DNA of 64,000 bases from Caenorhabditis remanei (Eukaryota; Nematoda; Chromadorea; Rhabditida; Rhabditidae): contig NC_071330.1 in the NCBI RefSeq assembly GCF_010183535.1, positions 3,825,717 through 3,889,716 on the forward strand. The letters are read 5' to 3'. The position numbers and the translations under genes are program-made. Below the pieces are notes generated by a model. It had not been told where the DNA came from. It made no database searches and saw nothing but the letters and a program-made list of their open reading frames with translations. This document shows, piece after piece, positions 55,437-64,000 of the stretch (position 1 is its first letter; each line of letters opens with the position of its first letter).

Positions 55437-56545
55437 ATGACTTCCGTTTCAATGGAATATCCTGAAGTGAAACCAAAGAAATTTGCTAATGCTGAAATTA
55501 TTTCTGATCTAATTTTCCTGGTGTCGCACTCGAAAGAAAAGAAAGAAACAGAGAAATGTGTCGAAAGAATAATCAATAATTTACAAATTTGTCAAAACGA
55601 ACGGAAGATTTCATCGGATGAAATATCAGAATTGAGAGTAGTTGAGACATTTATATTGGATGAGAAGCGATTTTTTAATTATTATGGCGACCAATTTAGG
55701 TTTCGTCTGTATTTGGCGGTTAGTTTGAGTTCAGTTTTTTTGGAAGGTTTCTGTTCGAGTTTTCAGAAAAATGCAGAGTTCAATAATTGGATGATGTTTC
55801 TGGTTGGATCATTGATGTATTCAATATTTTATTTTAACTATGGACCACCTACAAGTGGCCAATTGATTCTATTCATTGTGTTTTTGATGATAATGTTATG
55901 GATATGTGAAGTCGGTAAAGATTTGGAAGGTCTCAGGTTAGTTGATTAAAAAAATTTTAAAAATGAAACCTGCCGTTTAGGTGTTCCGTAGAAAATAGCA
56001 ATGTTTGAGAGGAATTCAAAAAGTTTTCAATTGTCAAAGTTTCGGATCGTGACAAATTTGGTTATACTTTGTTTTTCAGTTACGAAATTCCTCCTCCCAA
56101 AGAAGAATCGAATGTTCGGAACGAAGGGAAATGGATGAGACTGAAATATACACCGGTTCATTCTGCTCAATCAATGGAAAAAGAGCAAATGGCATTGCTT
56201 GATTTACGTCGAGAGGAAGTTGTCCCAGTTAATAGAGAGTACTTTCGACTAGAGGCAGAGAGGAAAAATAGAGTAAGTGGCGGAAATAAGAATGCGTTTT
56301 TGAGCAATTACAGTGTCAGGGATATGTATCTTCCACCTTCTTGATTGAAATAAAACTAGCATTTTGAATTTCAGAAGCTTCGAAGTTATGTTCCAATATG
56401 TCTCTTCTTACTCATCTGTCAATGCTCTTTTGTCATTCGAGCACACATAACTGGAAACAAAGAGTTCGTAGATTGCTTCTTTATCACTTTTTTCCTTATC
56501 GTGGTAGGATTTTATTCTCTCTTTTTGTTAACATTCGATGATTGA
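55437..56545 (+). CDS. Family D four-TM protein, D2 (271 aa)
   Basis: Exons 55437-55718, 55767-55936, 56080-56272 and 56375-56545 (282, 170, 193 and 171 nt; phases 0-2-0). Exon 1: MTSVSMEYPEVKPKKFANAE, CVERIINNLQICQNERKIS. Exon 2: NNWMMFLVGSLMYSIFYFNY and LILFIVFLMIMLWICEVG. Exon 3: IPPPKEESNVRNEGKWMRLK and MEKEQMALLDLRREEVVPV. Exon 4: YVPICLFLLICQCSFVIR and FFLIVVGFYSLFLL. First of a tandem array D2-D3-D4 with a repeat period of about 1.65-1.69 kb. Intact. Confidence 0.8.
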
Positions 56546-56929
56546 GTCCTGATACAGACTTTTAATCTTTTCAGCCTTTATTTTCATTGTCAGTATCTCT
56601 TACCCTGGACATTTCTAAGTCTTTTTTCTCCACATATTTTCTTGTAATACACACTTCTCTCTTTTACGACTTGATGCCCATATTTACTGTATACCTATGT
56701 GTTAAACTTTTATTCCTGAATGCATATTTTTCAGTAATTAAATTTCGGTGCATTTTCACCAGATCATTTTTAAGGCAATAATCAGAGTATTGCACATAGC
56801 GTCTTATCGAATCCGTACAATAAAACGAGAAACATGTTACACTTGGTTATTGTAGGGTTACTGTAGAATTCTAAACCAGATCCGTGTGTCCATGTTCTCT
56901 CATCTCCTCTGCATATTCTCATTTTCGTT

Positions 56930-57070
56930 GAAATTACTCGGGTAAGCCAGCGTGGTGAAGTGAGCAGGTGTCTAAGGGTCATCAAGGTGCTCGGGCCGCC
57001 CTTTCTCTAATCTCGTAATTACCGACGTTTTGGATTCCTTTTCGGAAGACAACACAGACCTCACAAAATA
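56930..57070 (+). promoter_or_regulatory. Conserved 5' block upstream of D3
   Basis: GGTCATCAAGGTGCTCGGGC, TCTAATCTCGTAATTACCGA and GACGTTTTGGATTC follow the D1/D2 order in shortened form. The upstream stretch TCTTATCGAATCxGxACA is shared only with D4. Confidence 0.5.
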
Positions 57071-57088
57071 TTAGTTATTCATACTGAA

Positions 57089-58191
57089 ATGGATTTTATT
57101 CCGATCGAGTATCCTGTAGTAAAACCTCATAAATGTTGTAGTACTATTATTCTCAAAGATCTAATCCACCTGGCTGCAATCTCGAGAGATAAGAAAGAAG
57201 GAGAGAAATGTGTTCAAAGAATAATCAATAATTCACAAATTTGTCAAAAAGAACGGAAGATTTCACCTGTTGAAATATCAGAATTGAGAGTAATTGAAAC
57301 ATTTCTTCTGGATGTGAAACGATATTATAGAATCTGGATAGATAGAGCAAGATTTCGTCTGTATTCAGCGGTTAGTTTGATTTCACCTTTTTTCAATAAT
57401 AGTTTTTTGAGTTTTCAGAAAAATGCAGAGTTCAATAATTGGATGATGTTTCTGGTTGGATCACTGATGTTTTCAGTATTTTATTTTAATTATGGACCAC
57501 CTACCAGTTTGCAAATGTTTTTATTCTTTGTGTTGTTAATGCTAATGTTATGGATGTTCGAAGTCGGTAAAAGTATGGAAAGTCTCAGGTTAGTTGATAA
57601 GGAATACTTTAAAAATAAAGCCGGCTGCTTGAGTATTCCGCAGAAAATAGCAATGTTTGAGAGGAAGTCAAAAAGTTTTCAATCGTCGAAGTTTCGGGCC
57701 GTGACAACTCTGATTGTACCTTGTTTTTCAGTTACTACATTCCTCCTCCCGAAGAAGAATCAAATGTTCGGAACGAAGGAAAATGGTTGAGACTGAAATA
57801 TACACCGATTCATTCTGCTCAATCAATGGAAAAAGAGCAATTGGCATTGCTTGATTTACGCCGAGAGGAAGTTGTCCCAGTTAAAAACGAGTATTTTCAA
57901 CTAGCGGCTGAGGGGAAAAATAGAGTAAGTGAAGGGAATAAGAGAGTGTTTTTGATTAATGGCAGTGTCAGAGATATGTATGATCGATTGAAAATAAAAC
58001 TACATAGTTTCGGATTTCAGAGACTTCGAAGTATTGCTCCAATATGCCTCTTCTTACTCATCTACCTATGCTCTTTTATCGTTCTAGCGCACACTACTGG
58101 CGACAAAACGTTTATGGGATATTGTTTCGTCACTGTTATCCTTATCATTGTAGGAATTTTGCCTGTTTTCCTGTCAATGGTTGAGGAATGA
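57089..58191 (+). CDS. Family D four-TM protein, D3 (271 aa)
   Basis: Exons 57089-57370, 57419-57588, 57732-57924 and 58021-58191, with the same lengths and phases as D2. MDFIPIEYPVVKPHKCCSTI, CVQRIINNSQICQKERKIS; exon 2 NNWMMFLVGSLMFSVFYFNY; exon 3 IPPPEEESNVRNEGKWLRLK; exon 4 IAPICLFLLIYLCSFIVLA and VTVILIIVGILPVFLS. Exon 3 is more conserved with D2 than the membrane exons. Intact; close tandem duplicate of D4. Confidence 0.8.
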
Positions 58192-58599
58192 CACAGATGT
58201 TTTTGTCTTTTCAGCCTGTCTTTTTATTGTCAGTATCTGTTATCCTGGATATTGTAATACACAATTCTCTCTTCTACGACTTGTTGCTCCTATTTACTGT
58301 ATACCTATATACATATTGAACTCACATTTAATTGTATTTAACACTCTATCGTCTCGTCTTACTCCGGAATACATGCCTTTCAGTAATTATATTTTGGTTT
58401 ATTTTCTCCAGATCATCTAAATTGAAAGACAATAATAAAATCAGAGGATTGCTCATACTCATTTAGCTCACAGTTTCCACATAGAGTCTTATCGAATCGG
58501 AACACTAAAACGATAAAAATACTGTTCTTGGTTACTGTAGGGTAACTGTAAAATTCCAAACCAGGTTTGTGTGTCCATGATCTCTGTATATTATTTTCT

Positions 58600-58745
58600 T
58601 TGTAATTACTCGGGAAAGACAGCCACTGGTGGTGAAGTGAGCAGGTGTCTAGGGTCACCAAGGTGCTCGGACCGCCCTTCCTCTAATATCGTAATTACTG
58701 GCGTTTTGGATTCTATCGGACCTTTCGGAAGACGTTACCAGAAAC
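58600..58745 (+). promoter_or_regulatory. Conserved 5' block upstream of D4
   Basis: GGGTCACCAAGGTGCTCGGA, CTCTAATATCGTAATTACTG and GCGTTTTGGATTC; nearest to the D3 block. Confidence 0.5.
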
Positions 58746-58781
58746 AGTACACCTTACGAAATATTAGTTATTCATGCTGAA

Positions 58782-59906
58782 ATGGTTTATATTCCGATCG
58801 AGTATCCTGTAGTAAAACCTCATAAATGTTGTAGTACTGCTATTCTCAAAGATCTAATCCACCTGGCTGCGTACTCGAAAGATAAGAAAGAAGGAGAGAA
58901 ATGTGTCAAAAGAATAATCAATAATTCACAAATTTGTCAAAACGAACGGAAGATTTCACCTGTTGAAATATCAGAATTGAGAGTAATTGAGACATTTCTA
59001 CCGGATGTGAAACGATATTATAGAATCTGTGGAGACAGAGCAAGATTTCGTCTGTGTTTAGCGGTTCGTTTGATTTCACCTTCTTTTCAATAATAATTGT
59101 TCGAGTTTTCAGAAAAATGCAGAGTTCAATAACTGGATGATGTTTCTGGTTGGATCACTGATGTATACAGTGTTTTATTTTAATTATGGACCACCTACCA
59201 GTTTTCAATTGCTTTTCGTAATGTTGTTTTTGGGGGGGGGGGGGTATTTGAGTTTAGAACTCGGAAAGATAGAACTGTGACAAAATAAAACTGTGAAAAT
59301 ATAGAACAGACAAAAATAGAACTGTTACAAAGTGGAACAGTGACTTTATCTACATAAAATAAGTATTTTTAGTCGACTTTTCTACTCGAAAATTGGTTAT
59401 AATTCGTCTTAAAAGTCACGAATGCAAACGCGCTCCATTCGAACTAGAGTTCTATTTTGTAACAGTTCTATTTTGTAGCAGTTCCATTGTGTTCAGTTCT
59501 ATTTTGTCGAGTTCTGTTTTGTAGCAGTTCCATTTTTTCGTAGTTCCACTTTGTTCAGTTCTATTTTAGTCAGTTCTATATTTTCACAGTTTTATTTTGT
59601 CGCAGTTCTATTCTTCCGAGTTCTAAACTCAAATACTCCCGTTTTTGGCGATACTGTTGCTTGTGCTGGAATCCGGGAAACTGTTCGAAAGATTGTAGTA
59701 AGTGAAGCAAAGTTTGAAAGGATGGATGAAGTATTGCCCCAATATGCCTGTTTCTACTCATTTGCGTATGTTGTTTCGTCATTCGACAACAAACAACTAC
59801 CATAAAATACATAAAAGATGAGCAGAATCTATGTATCTTCTTCACATTTATTCTTTTCGTGTTTGGGTATTTAATTGCTTTTGCGAGCATTGTATTAGAC
59901 GAGTAA
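58782..59906 (+). pseudogene. Family D pseudogene, D4, interrupted by a transposon
   Basis: Exon 1 (58782-59063) is intact and nearly identical to D3 (MVYIPIEYPVVKPHKCCSTA), although the donor has become GTTCGT. Exon 2 starts at 59112 (NAEFNNWMMFLVGSLMYTVF) and is split at 59233 by a 407-bp element, resuming at 59641 (LAILLLVLESGKLFERL). Exon 3 is missing altogether. Exon 4 survives as an open stretch (APICLFLLICVCCFVIR to ASIVLDE*, ending about 59906). Confidence 0.85.
59234..59640. mobile_element. Inverted-repeat element with 8-bp target duplication
   Basis: Flanked by GTTTTTGG at 59226-59233 and 59641-59648. Ends share GTATTTGAGTTTAGAACTCG; the left tip has become an 11-G run where the right tip reads CTCCC. 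The interior contains many AGTTCTATTTTGT repeats. No ORF. The 8-bp duplication is hAT-like. Confidence 0.85.
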
Positions 59907-60326
59907 ATCCTAAATACATAATCAACTGTTAAAACGGAACCTAGTGAAAGAAAAGTGTGCTTTTTTTTCAAATTTCAGGTTGAATTTTTAGGAAAAGAAA
60001 ACATCATTTTGCTTTTCTTTGTTCACTCAAAAAAATCTATCCAAATTTTTTCATCTACTGTTAACATGTGATCTAATAGAAATGAAGGGATAATTATAAT
60101 TGTGAATAAATTGAATCTGAATTTGAATTTGAAGGAAAATAAACGAGCGATTCACAGTTAGAAAAAGGGGGAAAAGTGAGAGATCTGGTAGATCGACAAT
60201 TGAAATAAAAAATTCAGAAGAAAAAACGGGAGTGAATATAAATATTAGAAAAGAGAAAAAGCAAATGAAAAACCCATTGTAAAAAATTGTGAATAAAAAA
60301 TGGAAATTGATTCATAGCAAAATGAA

Positions 60327-62869
60327 TTATTTGAACCATCCTCCAAGGAATCCTCCAGAAGTTTTCGAGGGTGAAACCTTCTTATTGTATGGTTCCAGGG
60401 ATTGCCGGACAACGTCATTGTAGAGATCTTCACGTGTGCCGAGTGCCTTCAGAATCGTCTCGTCTTGAACCTAGAAACATATTTTTTGAATCAAAATAGT
60501 CAATTTAAATTACCTTCAACTTCGCCACCGCCTCATCATATTTCCTCTTGGCCTCAGTGAACTCTCTCTGGAAATCCAACATCTCTTTCTTGATAATCGA
60601 AATCGACTTCTCCGTATTCTGAATCTCCACAAGTTGCTCCGTGGCTCCAGAAGACACTGGCAAGAACGTGATGGAGTACTTGACGTCACTTATCCAATTA
60701 TCTCCGTACACTGCGATATAATGCTTCCGGGTCTCCAAAAGTGTCGCCGTTTGCATTTCGAATGAATCCAAATAGTGGAATGCTATCGGTGTCTCCTTAT
60801 CCTCCAAATGATATTTCATCGGATTGAATTCCTGAATATTTGCCACAGTGTACGGCACGAAGAACATGTCCGCTTGTGTTCCAGCTTTTCCACGTTTTCC
60901 AGATTCTTGTATCATTCGGACGCCTCCTTCTTTATCGAAAAGGACCAATTTGAATTTGGACGACGAACTTTTGCAGATTATCGCCACTCCGTTTTTACGG
61001 AAGTCTTCGAGCATATCGATCTCATAGAAGTGTGCGTGCTGGAAAATAATTTTCGAATTAAATGTTATTTTTATTCAATTTTGACACTAAAAATCAATTT
61101 TTTCATAGAAATATCGGTATGGAATCATTGTTCTTTCATTGTGAAGAAAATACTCGACATTAAAGGAAAAACTGCAAGAAAATCGATCTTTCGGATGTTT
61201 TCTGATGAAAAAAAAAGTAGATTTTCTGCTAAATTTGAACTATTTTAAACAAAAAAGGTCAAACTTTTTCAATTTTTGCATTGAAAACTCGATTTTAGCT
61301 TCCAAAAAACAATTATAAAGTTCAAAAATTCTTATTAGCACGGCATCCTTCTTACAACCACGCTCTACTGTAACGATAGAAAACTGCGTGTGAAATTGAG
61401 AGACTCAGAGAATAAGAGACATTTCTCAAGGGCATTTCGGTGGAGCGCAGTTGTATAAACTGTGCTGAGCTAATATTATTATATTTTTTCCAAAAGTTTT
61501 TAATCGATATTTCCCCCTCACCTGCTTTCCAACAGACGACGTCACAGTCTCCCCAGGCGCCAACACTTTCGCATGAACATCACACTCCTGTCCGAGACAG
61601 ATTTGCCGTGCCTGCGCCAACACTTTCGGCACAATCTGCGTCGGTATCGGCACTCCAAGTTTGCTGAAAAGTGCCCCGAACACTCGTCCGACTCCGCCCA
61701 TTTCAGACACATCGAATCCTTCGAAATCGAGCTGATTCTCCGACGGACCGCTCACGTCGTACTGTCGTCGTTTGTTGGGATCGGAGAGGACCGAGTAGGC
61801 AATCGAGACTTTTTTGAATTCCTCTTGGGCGTGTGTGTCATTTGGATTACGATCCGGATGGTATTTCAGAGCCAATTTACGGTAGGCTGTCTTGATTTCA
61901 GCTTCGGAAGCCTGGAAAATTGATTTTAGTGATGGGGAAATAGATCTCAAACGGTCATAAAGCTTGGGAAAAGAATTTAAACAAAAAATCCAGTAAAACC
62001 GCTTTATTTAAACTTGCAAAGTCTCGGTTCGGAGTAAAAAAGTGAAACTTTTGAAAATTTCATCAAAAATAGTCGAAAATTCCATGTAAGCGTGGGTTTT
62101 CATCGATATTTAAGAACATAGTCGAAAATTGGACTTTTTTTGCGAAAAATCTAATAAAAAAAATCAAATTTTTGTACTGAGACCCGGTCCGGCAAGTTGC
62201 AAGTCTGGGAAATACCAATTTTTGCAAAAAATCGTTTAAAATTTACACAAAAAATCCGGAAAACTGTTTTATTTTCACACTTTTATGCAAAAATATTCGA
62301 TTACTCGTTTAATTACAGACATTTTGGGATTTTTAAATATTTTTCTCGATATTTGCATCAAAACAGCATTCAACCATTCCAATGCAACCACTTAAAGCAG
62401 AATTTATCGATTAGTTTTAAAAGTTTCCGTTAAAACTCTCCGCTCAACGCAAAAATCAATTTTTTCGCAATTTTCTTTCTTTTTTTAAAATTAATTCGTT
62501 TTTGTTCACTCACCGATTTTTCTACACCAAGCAGTTGATAAAAATCCAATTCTTCGACTTTTGGTTGATCTCCGGGAGTTGTTGGTTTCGACATGGCCGC
62601 TCCTGATGCTAGAAAAAAAGAAATGAATGGAAAACGTATAGAAAAAGAAAAAGGGAAAGGAGGGGACATGACTCATCCATCTCTTTCGCAATAGGGCAAA
62701 CATTCGTATCGTCTGCGCTCTCTTTTTCTCTTTTTTTTTTGCAAAAAAATATAGATAGAGAAGAGCAATAAATTTTGGGCGAAAGAGAGCTTGCCTAATT
62801 TTAGCCAATTTCTGATTGATTGATGCTCAACTTACCCGATGGAGCTTTCTTTCTGAAATGTAATCCCAT
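60327..62869 (-). CDS. dnj-16: DnaJ (J-domain) co-chaperone, ARG1-like
   Basis: Exons 62869-62836, 62608-62514, 61911-61522, 61038-60514 and 60470-60327 (34, 95, 390, 525 and 144 nt), 395 aa. [20 protein letters not shown] start; J domain at residues about 30-95 ([34 protein letters not shown] with the HPD tripeptide, [11 protein letters not shown]). A middle region follows ([40 protein letters not shown]), then a coiled coil ([20 protein letters not shown]) and a GGFLGGWFK* end. This layout is that of plant ARG1-type J proteins and of C. elegans R74.4, which neighbours xbp-1. J proteins stimulate Hsp70 ATPase. Intron 3 contains a small palindromic element, and intron 2 a diverged dispersed repeat. 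Intact. Confidence 0.9.
61333..61477. mobile_element. Small palindromic element (GCGCTCTAC family)
   Basis: TTAGCACGGCATCCTTCTTA to AACTGTGCTGAGCTAATA; arms include ACAACCACGCTCTACTG and GGTGGAGCGCAGTTGTA. In dnj-16 intron 3. Confidence 0.8.
62008..62207. repeat. Diverged CAGACTTGCAA-family repeat
   Basis: CTTGCAAAGTCTCGGTTCGG at the left, GGTCCGGCAAGTTGCAAGTC at the right, AT-rich middle. In dnj-16 intron 2. Confidence 0.5.
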
Positions 62870-63667
62870 TGTAAACGACGAATGAAGAAATTAGTGGTTA
62901 ATTTGAGAAAGATTGAATAGAAATTGAAGAGAATCGGTAAAATATAAAATTTAAAACTCCCGCTTTGCAAACTCCGCAATCACACTGCAGACAATTCAAA
63001 GTACAGTAGTCTACGACGATGGCGGGAAGAAGGAATATTCGAATTGGACAGTGAAATCACTTTTTTCAAAACTTTCCTCTTTTTTCTTTTTGATTCAACA
63101 AAAATATTTGTTTTGTACAAGAGCTTTTTTGTTTGAGTAGGCAACGACAGAGAAATAAAAGGCGTGTGAGAGTTAGGTGAGGAATAGAGGGAGAGAGTGT
63201 TCCGCGCGCTTGTGATAACCATAATTTCCGGTGTCTAGAAAGTTCTGAGGTAATGAAATAGGTGGAATGTACTTGAAATAGTCGAGAAAATAGGTTTTAT
63301 AGAGTGAAAAAAATCTAGGAAAGCTTAAAGGTCACAGGAAATTTTTTTAAATATAAAACAATTTTTGGCAATGTTCCCTTAAAAATTTTTCAAATTTTCG
63401 TTATTAATGTATCTATATTTCATCGATATCACTGATTATTCACTGAAACGATTTCGAATTCTGCGATTTCCTCATTAAAAAAACGAAAATTTCCCCCCAA
63501 AATTGCCCAAAATCCCCGAAAACACCATGATTTAAAAAAAACTAACAATTCTGTGGTCGAATCGACATTCGTAGCATTTCCGCAATTTTGTGCATATTGA
63601 CTGTTTTGACCCCAGGAAAGTGACGAAATCGACGGTCGTTTTGGCAAAAAATATATATTGCAATGTG
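62870..63667. other. dnj-16 upstream region
   Basis: Likely promoter and 5' leader of dnj-16, with AGAGGGAGAGAG near 63190. A short minus-strand frame near 63560-63600 (NMHKIAEMLRMSIRPQNC*) could be an exon but lacks support. Confidence 0.35.
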
Positions 63668-63881
63668 TTAGGAGACGGGCGAGGACACCACGCTGCGTTT
63701 CCTTTTTTCCGCTCTTTTTATCATGATTTTCTCAATTTTCGAAGTGGTTTCTGTAGCTTTTTCGACCAAGTGATTCTTTCGATATAGGGGATTCTGAAAT
63801 GTTCGGTGTACATCTTCGGAGAAGGCATGTGGCTCGAAACGCGGATTCGGCGCGCCAGTCACTCCATTTTTTTTTTGAAAA
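63668..63881 (-). CDS. Probable last exon of a gene entering from the right edge
   Basis: After a TTCTTCAG acceptor at 63882 the minus strand is open: QKKNGVTGAPNPRFEPHAFS, HRTFQNPLYRKNHLVEKATE, KIEKIMIKRAEKRKR, ending SPVS* at 63668. Charged and non-repetitive, so plausible coding sequence. No family recognised, and upstream exons would be outside the window. Confidence 0.35.
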
Positions 63882-64000
63882 CTGAAGAATCCGAAAAACT
63901 AGGCGATGAGACCTGGGTTTCTTGTCAGCTCAGCGTATGTTTTCGCTTGAGATATCTAAAGGATTTCTCTTTGGAATCCACGGATTCGCTAGAAACAAGT

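Noticed and set aside
61440..61923. Plus-strand frames over dnj-16 exon 3
   Set aside because: Antisense of the J-domain exon.

Overview
The window comes from a Caenorhabditis nematode other than C. elegans. Introns are short with TTTTCAG acceptors, several start codons lie directly after a TTTTCAG that could serve as a spliced-leader acceptor, DNA is AT-rich with many small inverted-repeat transposons, and the xbp-1 and dnj-16 proteins are clearly Caenorhabditis-like. From memory, the C. elegans cosmid R74 carries lars-1, xbp-1 and dnj-16 close together. Here xbp-1 (minus, 15.9-17.2 kb) and dnj-16 (minus, 60.3-62.9 kb) bracket about 43 kb of accessory DNA, and lars-1 is present there only as broken pieces.

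Layout. 0-2 kb: 5' exons of an unidentified minus-strand gene. 3.2-5.1 kb: a nematode DUF3557-like gene with decayed tandem repeats beside and inside it. 5.2-6.4 kb: an almost pure palindromic Tc-like foldback element. 8.46-13.26 kb: a complete Ty3/Gypsy LTR retrotransposon with apparently identical LTRs, a 5-bp target duplication and one open gag-pol frame. 15.9-17.2 kb: xbp-1, with the two overlapping 3' reading frames expected of an IRE-1-processed mRNA.

17.6-39.1 kb and 54.5-59.9 kb hold the most unusual content: at least eleven genes and several relics from four small membrane-protein families, here called A (minus), B (plus), C (minus) and D (plus). Each gene has four coding exons and about four predicted transmembrane segments. 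In B, C and D, exon 2 encodes one membrane hairpin and exon 4 the second, exons 1 and 3 are hydrophilic, and the intron phases are always 0-2-0. I recognise no known family. The genes are interleaved on both strands, tandemly duplicated and peppered with inverted-repeat elements.

40.8-50.4 kb is a graveyard of leucyl-tRNA synthetase: two tandem partial, intron-containing copies sharing one frameshift, extra scrambled pieces, LTR-retrotransposon debris inside an intron, and a junction to a fragment of an SH3BP5-like (Rab11 GEF family) gene. 50.7-52.6 kb encodes a C2HC zinc-finger protein with a coiled coil and membrane segments. The right end contains dnj-16 and a probable last exon of another minus-strand gene.

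All coordinates and splice sites were read by eye. Exon sums were checked for frame, but the transcripts are unconfirmed.
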